Origin: Streptomyces piniterrae | GTDB lineage: Bacteria > Actinomycetota > Actinomycetes > Streptomycetales > Streptomycetaceae | DNA: 64,000 bases | Assembly: GCF_005048155.1 (NCBI RefSeq) | Contig: NZ_SUMB01000002.1 | Span: 558,001-622,000 of the forward strand | Reading direction: 5' to 3' | In this document: one piece after another, positions 16,876 to 24,475 of the stretch | Position numbering within the stretch: the first letter of the stretch is position 1 | How the letters are laid out: the number at the start of each line of letters is the position of its first letter | Translations under genes and position numbers: made by a program | Notes under the pieces: model-generated | Seen by the model: only the letters and a program-made list of their open reading frames with translations | Database searches by the model: none | Told to the model about the DNA's origin: nothing

Positions 16876-17459
16876 GCCCCGCAGTGCGCATTCCCCGGCT
16901 CCCTCAGACGCAAATCGAGGATGGGATTCCAGAAAGAATGTTTCACGCCTGAGCACAGCACCCGAGGGAACCGCCTGCAATGTCCTGCCAAACATGCAAG
17001 GGGGCGAATGAACGGGCAGTCGCGGCTGATTGCCATAATTCGGGCACGTCGAAATGATCACACGTACCGACTTTGATCACCACGTTACTCCCTGCGGCCG
17101 CAGGATGAGCGTGGGGCTGCCGGCTCGTCACCGGATCACGTATCGCCACTTCCGTGCAATGTGCACTCAGCGGGGGGCTGTACTGGGAGAGCGGGGTTTG
17201 TCGCGCGGCGGAACGTGCGTATCAGAATGCACACCGGGGTGCGCACCGGGGTGCGCATCGAGATGCGTACCGGGACGGAATTGTCAGTGCACCGCGCATC
17301 GATCGCCGACGGACACGGTGCCATGCTCGACGGCAATGATCGGCACGCGCCCTTTGCGCCCCGCAGCGGGGTGAGACCGGCGTGCGGAGTGCTGAAGGGG
17401 GTGGTTCGCGCTCAGGGGGCACTGGCGGCCTGCACCCCCTGAGCTCGAAGGAAGCCCCG
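16876..17459. other. Intergenic region with short tandem repeats
   Basis: No gene recognised in 584 bp. Around 17229-17275 a unit close to GTGCGCACCGGG recurs three to four times with decay (the unit is partly self-complementary). The stretch is upstream of the LCP gene and downstream of the minus-strand membrane protein. Confidence 0.45.
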
Positions 17460-17996
17460 TCAGAGGCGGCGAAGCCAGGCTGCTGCGCCGTGGCCGATCG
17501 CGAGGTAAATCAGCGCGGGCAGGGCGTAGTTGAAGAAGACACGCAGTCCTTCGGTGTCCATGATGAAGATGTCCTGCGACCAACCGGCAAGCCAGTCGGC
17601 CACACCGTGCACGAAGTCGACAAAGACATTCGCCTGATTTGCTTCGAGCAGATACAGCAGGATCCACAGCCCGAGAAATACCGCGGCGACATCCGCGATG
17701 CTGTGAATGATCAAGGCCATTCGGCCCCTGTCGATGCCTCCGCGATTGCCGCTCGAAGGCCTTCTGCCGTGGTATGCCGCGTTCGGAACGTCGCCGTACG
17801 GTCCGGCCGGGGCGGAGTTGTAGGGAGGGGGCGAATTTCTGGGGCGCGGGGCATGCACTCCGTCAGCAGGCGGCAGCGGGGCCGTATCACCGACATCCGG
17901 CGCGTTTGATCCGCCGCGGTAGGGAGGGTTTGATCTGGAGTCGTATGGGCGATTTTGCGGTATGCCGTCATTGGGGTAACTCACGGTCCCGCGCAT
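17460..17996 (-). CDS. Conserved two-span membrane protein (intact copy)
   Basis: 178 residues. A Pro/Asn/Tyr-rich N-terminal half of about 90 residues (RPYDSRSNPPYRGGSNAPD) precedes two hydrophobic spans: MALIIHSIADVAAVFLGLWI with LLYLLEANQ, and LRVFFNYALPALIYLAIGHG; it ends AAWLRRL. The segment between them (HGVADWLAGWSQDIFIMDTE) is the best-conserved block among the three copies here. The family is widespread in Streptomyces and uncharacterised. The Pro-rich cytoplasmic tail and small helical pair suggest an envelope scaffold, which is inference only. It is the only full-length copy in the window. Confidence 0.75.
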   Translation of the reverse strand: MRGTVSYPNDGIPQNRPYDSRSNPPYRGGSNAPDVGDTAPLPPADGVHAPRPRNSPPPYNSAPAGPYGDVPNAAYHGRRPSSGNRGGIDRGRMALIIHSIADVAAVFLGLWILLYLLEANQANVFVDFVHGVADWLAGWSQDIFIMDTEGLRVFFNYALPALIYLAIGHGAAAWLRRL

Positions 17997-18447
17997 TGCC
18001 CGTTGGGAGAATCCGAAACTCCCTTCACTGCTTTTTCACATGACTGCCCTCCGACCGCCACCTCGCAATCGAGGGACCAATGGCGCGGGCGGCCCGTCAG
18101 GGACCGCCCGCGCCGCGCACGGCAACTTGAGACGGGGGGACCGCAGATATCAAGGCACCGCACGACCGATAATGATCGGCACTTCCCCCTGCGGCGCAGC
18201 GGACGGAAGTGTCACACCCCGATGCGACTGCCTCACTGCGGACGTCTCGTCGCCGGGAGGGCACCACGGACGGAGTCGCTGAGTTTGAACTCGCGGAGTT
18301 GTAGGGGCTGACGGCTGACGGCGTACACGCGAATGTGCACAGGCCGCTACAGCTCGAAGTACACAACCTCCACCTGGTTCCGGAGTGCTGGGGAGCGGTA
18401 CCACCAGAGTCGTCAGCGTGCGGCATCGTGCCCGCCGTCAAGGACGC
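17997..18447. other. Non-coding gap
   Basis: No gene recognised. A plus-strand frame near 18270-18420 (HANVHRPLQLEVHNLHLVPE) looks protein-like but contains a stop and matches no known family. Confidence 0.35.
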
Positions 18448-18726
18448 CTATGGGCGTCGCGGTGCGATGCCGCCTTCGGCCCTGCCGGCGTGCCAGTACT
18501 GCGCGTATCCCACCGGTGTTCCGTGGGCCAGTACGAGGAAGGACTCCACACGGGACCGGCGCCGCCCCACGTACTTCTCGGCCACCTCTTCACGCGACTT
18601 CGGCGCTCCTCCCCAGTGCTCGACGAAGTCCGGGGTCGCGAACCATGCGGCCAGCAGATCCAGGTCATCCTCGCTCGTCGGGACCAGCCGGGTCAGCACC
18701 CCTTCGAGGGCAAGGCCATCAGGCAT
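18448..18726 (-). pseudogene. GNAT acetyltransferase, C-terminally truncated
   Basis: 92-codon frame reading LTRLVPTSEDDLDLLAAWFA, TPDFVEHWGGAPKSREEVAE and LVLAHGTPVGYAQYWHAG. This is the N-terminal half of AAC(6')-like GNAT acetyltransferases up to the strand before the acetyl-CoA pyrophosphate loop; the R/QxxGxG/A motif is missing and the frame ends with unrelated IAPRRP. Without the CoA-binding loop it cannot acetylate. Confidence 0.7.
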
Positions 18727-18924
18727 CGCTCACACTCCAACTCGAACTCGCTGCATCGACGTTGGTCCGCCGACGGTGCCGGGAGATGATCCTGCGCCGG
18801 GTGCGGGCCGATCATCGGTTGGGGCCCCGGTGCTCTGGTGTGCGGCGCGTTGTGCATGCAGTGCACTATCACGGGAACGCCGACACACCCGCGCCGCGAC
18901 CGTTCACCGTTGGCGTCTCCGAGC

Positions 18925-19389
18925 TCATCGTGCTTCCAGTAGATCTGGCGATGGCCGGAAGCCTGCCCGTCGGTAGACCGGCACGCTGCGCTCGGACGGC
19001 CAGACGATGAGCACCTCCGCACCCAGCTCCTGGGCGTGCTGCCGTAGGGCCTTGAGAAGGGCAGCCCCGAACCCGAGATTGCGGTGCGCGGGGCTCACGT
19101 AGAAGTTGGTCACGTAGCCGACGGGGGTGTTGTCCTCATAGGGGTCCGGTACTCGCTCGACCAGGTGGAGGAAGACATGCCCGCAGATCTCTGCGCCTGT
19201 CTCGGCCACCCAGGCCAGCCACTGCCCGCCGTCAAGCCGCTCCCGGATCCACTGCTCAGCCTGCGTCATGGACCTGGCCGGAGCCGAAGAACCGCCTTCG
19301 TAGTCCTCCTGCTTGAATGCCCATCGCAGCTGCGCCAGTACGGGAGCATCAGCGGCTTGGGCCTGGCGCACGCGGAAGTCTGTGGTCAT
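18925..19389 (-). CDS. GNAT-family N-acetyltransferase
   Basis: 154 residues, full GNAT length. Strand-helix order is normal: FRVRQAQAADAPVLAQLRWA; WLAWVAETGAEICGHVFLHL; YVTNFYVSPAHRNLGFGAAL, the acetyl-CoA motif A with the HRNLGFG variant of RxxGxG; and VLIVWPSERSVPVYRRAGFR at motif B, with the C-terminal SVPVYRRAGF typical of small-molecule acetyltransferases. ATG 19389 precedes MTTDFRVRQ; the frame extends to 19587 without support. It probably acetylates an amine; the substrate is unknown. It stands alone next to a broken GNAT gene and an IS630 relic. Confidence 0.85.
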   Translation of the reverse strand: MTTDFRVRQAQAADAPVLAQLRWAFKQEDYEGGSSAPARSMTQAEQWIRERLDGGQWLAWVAETGAEICGHVFLHLVERVPDPYEDNTPVGYVTNFYVSPAHRNLGFGAALLKALRQHAQELGAEVLIVWPSERSVPVYRRAGFRPSPDLLEAR

Positions 19390-19474
19390 GGGGAAAGTCT
19401 TACGTGTTCCGATCTCGGTCGGCTCCTGGTTTTTCTGGCTTGCCCCGGCAGGGAACCCAGGCACCCCCGGGTCG

Positions 19475-19840
19475 GCGTCGCTACCGCGGCTGAGCGAGCA
19501 GCAGTTCGCGCGGTTGGAGCAGGAGCTGGCCAGGGGGCCGGCCGCGCACGGTTGGGAGTACCAGCGGTGGACGCTGGAGCGTGTCAAGACCGTGATCGGC
19601 CGACGTTTCCACCTGACCTACACCATCCAGGGCGTGCGGAAGCCAGGCGGCGGCCCGTGGAGCCTGGCTCGTCTTCGAGGATGAAGCCGGCTTCTCCATG
19701 ACGCCGCCGCACGCCAAGACCTGGGGCAGGCGAGGCCGCAACCCGGTAGTCCGAGTCCGCGGCCGCTGGCACACGGGTGTCGATCGCCGCACTGACCTGC
19801 TACAAACCCGGCCTCACATGCTGCCTGACCTGGGTGCGGG
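19475..19840 (+). pseudogene. IS630-type transposase, deleted and frameshifted
   Basis: Frame one: LPRLSEQQFARLEQELARGP and HGWEYQRWTLERVKTVIGRR, the helix-turn-helix region of IS630 transposases. Then, in a second frame, AWLVFEDEAGFSMTPPHAKT and WGRRGRNPVVRVRG, which carries the first catalytic Asp region (EDEAGF), and a third frame with AALTCYKPG. About 50 residues between the first two parts are deleted and the C-terminal third is lost. Inactive. Confidence 0.75.
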
Positions 19841-20079
19841 CGAGGTCAAGCGCGAGCTTCCCTGTATGGGTGAAACGACCTCCGGAGCAATCCAGATTCC
19901 CCCCGATGAGGGATCCGGGTAGGGCCTGTCCGATGGGTCAGGGTGAGGGGCCGCGGCGTCTGGTGTGGATGTTTCGGCAACAACGGGGCCCGGCGGCGTT
20001 CAGGTGTGGGGGAGAGGTGCCGTGCCAAGCGTCACAGGCCCAGCCCTGACCATCGGCCGGGCCGTAGTGGGCATGCTGA

Positions 20080-20712
20080 CTACTTGTCGACGGATGGCTC
20101 GGGCTTCGCCCGGAGTTCGTCGAGCCGCAGAAACGCCAGCGCGCGGCGTATCAGATCGACGAGTTCTTCGGGCTCGTCCTGCCAGGCCCAGTGCTCCATG
20201 GTGACGGTGAACGCATCCAGCACCGCGGTGGTAAGCAGACGCACTTCGAGACTGTCGACGGGGGCCTCCGCGCGGGACGCCAGCGCGGGCGCGAGCCGTT
20301 CCTGCATCTCCCGCCCCGCGGCGAGCCAGCGCATCTTCAGGACGGGGACGGTCCCCAAGATCCGGACCAGCCGACGGGCCCGGGCGGCGTCCTCCAGGCG
20401 CCGCTCGGCCATCGCCGTGCCGAAGGACGCCTCGATGGCGGCGCTGAGCGGTTCCTCGACCGGATGTTCCGTGAGGACGTCCACGAGTTGGCCGACGCTG
20501 GAGGCGAAGAGGGGGGTGAGGGCGTCCTCCTTCGCCGGGCAGTAGCGGTAGAAGGTGCGCAGGGAGATGCCCGCGGCCGAGGCGATGTCCTCGACTGTCG
20601 TCGTGTCATATCCGCGGTCGGCGAACAGGGCCGCCGCGGTCTCCGCGATCTCCAGCTGAGTCTGAAGGCGCCGATGTTCCGTCAGGGACGGACGGCCCCG
20701 CGCTGCCGCCAT
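20080..20712 (-). CDS. TetR-family transcriptional regulator
   Basis: 210 residues. The N-terminal HTH (LEIAETAAALFADRGYDTTT, VEDIASAAGISLRTFYRYCP) is canonical, with GISLRTFYRY as the recognition helix. The C-terminal domain has the TetR_C AlaR-like pattern (DALTPLFASSVGQLVDVL). ATG 20712 has AGGAG 7 nt upstream; the extension to 20781 covers the operator and is rejected. Divergent from an SDR gene and separated by 281 bp that hold a palindrome, so it most likely represses the SDR-SRPBCC pair. Confidence 0.9.
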   Translation of the reverse strand: MAAARGRPSLTEHRRLQTQLEIAETAAALFADRGYDTTTVEDIASAAGISLRTFYRYCPAKEDALTPLFASSVGQLVDVLTEHPVEEPLSAAIEASFGTAMAERRLEDAARARRLVRILGTVPVLKMRWLAAGREMQERLAPALASRAEAPVDSLEVRLLTTAVLDAFTVTMEHWAWQDEPEELVDLIRRALAFLRLDELRAKPEPSVDK

Positions 20713-20764
20713 TGTGTGCTCCTTGCCGTGCTTGACCTCGGCCTTATTGTCACAGACAGAATTA

Positions 20765-20781
20765 TTGGCACGCCATGCCAA
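20765..20781. promoter_or_regulatory. Probable TetR operator, TTGGCA-N5-TGCCAA
   Basis: A perfect 6-bp inverted repeat with a 5-bp spacer lies 53 bp upstream of the regulator start. A further palindrome TTGATCAA follows at 20794-20801. Size and position fit an autoregulatory TetR operator controlling the divergent SDR transcript. Confidence 0.55.
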
Positions 20782-20993
20782 AAAAGCGTATGTTGATCAA
20801 CGGCTGATCAGGAGCCGATCGGACAGTGGTCGATTCGTCTGCTACGCCCGTGCTGTCGCGCTATCCCTGCCTGCCCGCGCGCAGGTGGGGGCCGCGCGGC
20901 GAACGGCGATTGCCGATCGGCGGCGTACGGCCAACGGCCGACGCGTGGTGATCAGTGACCGGTGAACGTACAGCGTCAGCGAAGGAGCCGACC

Positions 20994-21770
20994 ATGTCCC
21001 GCACTTACCTCATCACCGGAGCCGCCTCCGGTATCGGCAAGGCCACCGCAACCCGGCTCAAGGAGCAGGGGCACACGGTCATCGGCGCCGACCTCAATGA
21101 CGCCGATATCGTCGCGGACCTCGCCACCCGCGATGGCCGGGCCCATCTGGTCCAGCACGCAAGCGAGTTGAGCGGTGGGCGGCTCGACGCCGTGATCGCG
21201 GGCGCCGGCCTCGCCGGTTTCGCACCGCGCGCCGTCAGCGTCAACTACTTCGGCGCGGTCGCCACCTTGGAAGGGCTGCGCCCTCTGCTCGCCGCCGGTA
21301 CGGACCCGCGTGCCGTGGTCATCGCCTCGGTCGCCTCAGTCCACCCCCACGACACGGCCATCGCCGACGCGGCGCTCGCCGGTGACGAGGAAGCGGCGCT
21401 GGCCGCCGCCCAGGCAGCGGTCTACCGGGGAGAGGGCTATGCGATCTACGGCTCGACCAAGGCCGCCATCGCCCGATGGATACGCCGCACCGCCGTGACC
21501 GCCGACTGGGCGGGCGCCGGTATCCCCCTCAACGCCATTGCCCCCGGAACCGTCGTCACCCCCATGACGGAACCCATGCTGGCCAGCCCCGATGTGCGCA
21601 AGATCGTCGACGCGACCGTCCCCATGCCGCTGCACGGCCACGCCCAGCCGGCACAGATCGCTCCCCTCCTGACCTGGCTCACCTCTCCCGAGAACGAACT
21701 GGTCACCGGTCAGGTCGTCTTCATCGACGGCGGCGCCGACGCCGTACTGCGCGGCGACGGCACTTGGTGA
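20994..21770 (+). CDS. Short-chain dehydrogenase/reductase (SDR)
   Basis: 258 residues, classical SDR. The NAD(P)-binding loop is TGAASGIG (8-15), Asp at the end of strand 2 (VIGADLNDADIVADL) suggests NAD(H), the NAG-like motif is AGAGLAG, the catalytic pair is Tyr152/Lys156 in YGSTK with a Ser in VIASVASVH, and the C-terminus has the usual VTGQVVFIDGGADA. GAAGGAG lies before the ATG. It is followed by an SRPBCC gene on the same strand and is divergent from a TetR repressor. The family reduces ketones or oxidises alcohols; the substrate is unknown. Confidence 0.93.
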   Translation: MSRTYLITGAASGIGKATATRLKEQGHTVIGADLNDADIVADLATRDGRAHLVQHASELSGGRLDAVIAGAGLAGFAPRAVSVNYFGAVATLEGLRPLLAAGTDPRAVVIASVASVHPHDTAIADAALAGDEEAALAAAQAAVYRGEGYAIYGSTKAAIARWIRRTAVTADWAGAGIPLNAIAPGTVVTPMTEPMLASPDVRKIVDATVPMPLHGHAQPAQIAPLLTWLTSPENELVTGQVVFIDGGADAVLRGDGTW

Positions 21771-21841
21771 GCCGTCGAGGGAAACGGCCGATCAGAGACA
21801 ACCCGCGGTCATCGCAATCCGCAATCATCGGAGGCCCGTCT

Positions 21842-22405
21842 GTGCACACGCTCACTCGTACCACCGTCGTCACTGCCGACCCCGATGCCGTCTGGCAGAT
21901 CATCGGCAAGTTCGGCGGCCTCGCCGACTGGCACCCCCTGCTGCCGCCGTCGGTGATCGAGGACGGCGCCGATCCCGAGACGCCCGGGGCGGTACAGGCG
22001 TTCTCCGTCAACGGCCAAGTGGTCATCCGGGAACAGCTCCTGGAGAAGGACGACTCGCGCCGGATGTTCCGTTACACCATTCATGAATCCGTCGTCCCCG
22101 TCTCCGACTACGTCTCCATGCTGTCCGTGCACCCGCACGAGGCGGGCGCCGAGATCCGCTGGGCTGCGACATACGAGGCCGCCGACGAACACGTCCCCGA
22201 GATCGAGAAGCACTTCGGCGACAACATCTACACCACCGGCCTGGACGCCCTCAAAGAACGCTTCGCCCTACCTGCCCCGGTCCTGTCCGGCGTGTCATGC
22301 GCAAAGCCAGAGGCGAAGGGCTGCGACGGTGACGGTGACGGTGCTGTGAAAGACGTACGCCCTCTTGTCGAAGCGCGTGTCTCGATCTGCCGCCGCCGCG
22401 GGTAG
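21842..22405 (+). CDS. SRPBCC/polyketide-cyclase-like protein with replaced C-terminus
   Basis: 187 residues from the GTG at 21842 (GGAGG upstream). Residues 1-145 follow the START/SRPBCC lipid-binding fold: TRTTVVTADPDAVWQIIGKF, LADWHPLLPPSVIEDG, AVQAFSVNGQVVIREQLLEK and SMLSVHPHEAGAEIRWAATY. The usual family length ends near LDALKERFAL. The remaining 40 residues (VSCAKPEAKGCDGDGDGAVK and on) are read from the antisense strand of an IS5-type remnant, so the native stop was lost when that element landed. It may still fold. It probably shares a transcript with the SDR, 71 bp upstream. Confidence 0.75.
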   Translation: MHTLTRTTVVTADPDAVWQIIGKFGGLADWHPLLPPSVIEDGADPETPGAVQAFSVNGQVVIREQLLEKDDSRRMFRYTIHESVVPVSDYVSMLSVHPHEAGAEIRWAATYEAADEHVPEIEKHFGDNIYTTGLDALKERFALPAPVLSGVSCAKPEAKGCDGDGDGAVKDVRPLVEARVSICRRRG

Positions 22406-22560
22406 CGGCGGTTGCGGCGTGATGAGTAGGCCTTGTCGCCGCCCAGATGGTCCGGCCGGGTGCGCGAATGGCCGCCGGCCGGGGTGCGCTTGCCGGGTTT
22501 CCACGGTGGAGACCCGAGGCCGCCCGAGCCGCCGCTGCCCACACTGCGGGCGGTGGCTCC
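22285..22560 (-). pseudogene. IS5-type transposase C-terminal remnant
   Basis: The minus strand has two pieces of one transposase: HLGGDKAYSSRRNRRYPRRR (the DKAYSSxxNR block before the last catalytic Glu) and RFDKRAYVFHSTVTVTVAAL with RLWL at the C-terminus. About 45 residues between them, including the Glu, are deleted and the pieces lie in different frames. It overlaps the 3' end of the SRPBCC reading frame in antisense. Confidence 0.75.
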
Positions 22561-22649
22561 GGCCCTGCTGCAGCGCGACCTTGTCCCGAAGGAATGGGCG
22601 AGGACGACGATGCCCGCGCCTGATCACTCCCGCCGGCGCCGGTCAGGAG

Positions 22650-22889
22650 CGTATGCAGGGTGGCCTGATGGAGCTCTCCGCGGAGTATCTGGCCCTGGCC
22701 GGCGGCCGCCCGTACTGGCCCGGTGTTCGCGGTCGCGGACTGTGACGCCGCCGGGGGGAGTGTCACCGAGAACGGCGGCAGCCTGCAGATGGGTCCCGAG
22801 GATGCGGAGGCGTCGGGCGGCCGGCTGTCTGCCTCGACCCGGCCGGCGCGGTTTTCGTGGTGCTCAAGCCCATGGACGGCCCTGATTAA
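22650..22889 (+). pseudogene. VOC-family (glyoxalase/bleomycin-resistance-like) remnant
   Basis: Three frames carry consecutive parts of one VOC domain C-terminus: AGGRPYWP, then VFAVADCDAAGGSVTENGGS with LQMGPEDAE, then AVCLDPAGAVFVVLKPMDGP before TAA at 22887. The VTENGGxxxMGPED and DPAGAxFVVLKP blocks are the last two strands of VOC proteins. Two frameshifts break it. This is the second VOC relic in the window. Confidence 0.65.
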
Positions 22890-23127
22890 AAGCGGAAATT
22901 GCAGAGCAAAGGCATAATTTCCCGGCTGGCTCTCCAAGGGCCGGTGCCGGATCGCCATGAGGTCGGCGCTTGATCCGGGCCTACGGGATGGGGCACCGGA
23001 TCATGCTGCGTCGCACGCTGATCGTTGCGCATCGCCCCGGAGATCCCGCAGTCGTATCCGCTCCGGTCCCGGATTGAGTCCGTCCTACCCCTCCCCGCCA
23101 GGGGGTACCCGGCGGTAATGTCACCGC
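22890..23127. other. Non-coding gap
   Basis: Boundary between the remnant-rich left part and the intact right part. Nothing recognised. Confidence 0.4.
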
Positions 23128-23145
23128 CCTCCTCCTAGGAGGAGG
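23128..23145. promoter_or_regulatory. 18-bp palindrome upstream of the sigma factor
   Basis: CCTCCTCCTAGGAGGAGG is perfectly self-complementary, 47 bp before the sigma factor ATG. It contains two overlapping ribosome-site-like AGGAGG motifs and would form a 9-bp stem in RNA. Operator or leader hairpin are both possible. Confidence 0.5.
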
Positions 23146-23192
23146 CGGCGCTTCCGGGGCCGGGTATCGATCTCGACAGTGCGAGGGGCCTG

Positions 23193-24362
23193 ATGGCAGC
23201 GAACAATCATCCCGCGCATTCTCGTGGGTCGTACGGCGGTTCCGAGGAGCGCTGGCAGCGGATGTGGAGCCATCGCGAGCAGTTGCTGAAGGTGGCTCGC
23301 CGGAGGTCCATGAGCCTTGAGGACGCCGAGGACGCGGTGCACGAGGCCATGCTGCGCGCGGTGGAGAACCCCCATGTCGACGAGGAGCGGCTCGGGGCGT
23401 GGCTGACGACCGTGACGATGCGGCTGTGTGCCGACCGGTACCGGCAGGTCAACCGCGAGGCGCAGGTGGGCAGTCGGTCGACGTTCGCCGTCCCCCCGCC
23501 CCCGGCCGTCGAGGAAGAGGTGTGCGACCGCGCGGAGGCCAAGTGGCTGGCGAGCCGGAGCGGTGAGCTGCCCGCACGGCAGGCCGAGGCGCTCTGGCTG
23601 AAGTCGGAGGACCTGGACGTCGGTCAGGTCGCCCGGAAGATGGGGCTGAGCTACCGCACGGTCGAGTCGCTGCTGGCGAGGGCGCGGCGGACGCTGCGCA
23701 ACTCGCTCGCCGCGACGCTCGGGGCTGCCCTGTGGCTGGTCTCGCAGGGACGGCAGCGAGCGGGCGGTGGTGGCGCGCAGGCCGCGACCCTGGTGTCCAC
23801 GGCGGCGACGCTGGCCGTGCTGGGATTCGCCGCGCCCCACTACCCGTACGCGCCGGACGAAGCCCGTCCCGGGCCGGTCTCCCCGGAGGAGGCGGAGGAG
23901 TGGCCCACGGCCTCGTACGACAGCGACGCGCCGTCGTCGTCTTGGGGTGCCACCTCCGCGCCCGGCCGTGCGGGTGGGGAGCTCGGCATCGATCTGACCG
24001 CGGAAGTGCCGGCGATGCTGCCCGAGGCGGTGATGCTCCCGGGGCTGGCGGTTCCCTCCGTGCCCGCCGTCCCGCCGGCTCTGCGCATACCGTCGGTTCC
24101 GACCGTTCCCTCGGTCCCGTCCGTGTCGTCGCGTCCCGGCATCCCGGACGTTCCCGGCGCCTCGTCGGCCGGTGACGTTCCGTCGGCCCCCTCCGCCGAC
24201 TCGGCTCGGTCGCAGATCTCGAATATGTCCGATCTGTCCGGTCCTTCCGCTTCGGGCTCCCCCTCGAGCGTCGTCCCGTCGGCCGGCCTGGGCGGCAGCG
24301 CCACCGAGCCGCTCGCCGACCCGCTGCCCACGGGCTCCTTGCACACCGACGTTCAGCCCTGA
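23193..24362 (+). CDS. RNA polymerase sigma factor (ECF-like) with membrane-like segment and Val/Pro/Ser tail
   Basis: 389 residues, about twice a normal ECF sigma. Region 2 spans about 20-95 (SMSLEDAEDAVHEAMLRAVE, LGAWLTTVTMRLCADRYRQV) and region 4 about 125-180 (LPARQAEALWLKSEDLDVGQ, GLSYRTVESLLARARRTLRN). Next comes a hydrophobic stretch near 178-212 (LAATLGAALWLV ... TLVSTAATLAVLGFAA), then about 170 residues rich in Val-Pro-Ser repeats (VPSVPAVPPALRIPSVPTVP) without a known domain. No separate anti-sigma gene is adjacent, so the tail may regulate the factor. It lies 113 bp upstream of the mce ATPase, same strand, and may drive that operon. ATG 23193 has GAGGGG 4 nt upstream. Confidence 0.85.
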   Translation: MAANNHPAHSRGSYGGSEERWQRMWSHREQLLKVARRRSMSLEDAEDAVHEAMLRAVENPHVDEERLGAWLTTVTMRLCADRYRQVNREAQVGSRSTFAVPPPPAVEEEVCDRAEAKWLASRSGELPARQAEALWLKSEDLDVGQVARKMGLSYRTVESLLARARRTLRNSLAATLGAALWLVSQGRQRAGGGGAQAATLVSTAATLAVLGFAAPHYPYAPDEARPGPVSPEEAEEWPTASYDSDAPSSSWGATSAPGRAGGELGIDLTAEVPAMLPEAVMLPGLAVPSVPAVPPALRIPSVPTVPSVPSVSSRPGIPDVPGASSAGDVPSAPSADSARSQISNMSDLSGPSASGSPSSVVPSAGLGGSATEPLADPLPTGSLHTDVQP

Positions 24363-24475
24363 TCAGAGCGCGATTACCAGCCCGTTAAAAAAATTCGGAT
24401 TCCTAGCGACGGACGGGCCGCCCGCCCCCGTAGAGCAGATGACAGAGCTGCTCCCGGGGCTGAAGGGCGGACCGA

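Noticed and set aside
17229..17275. CRISPR-like short repeats
   Set aside because: Units are about 12 bp, adjacent, degenerate and without spacers; no cas genes are present.
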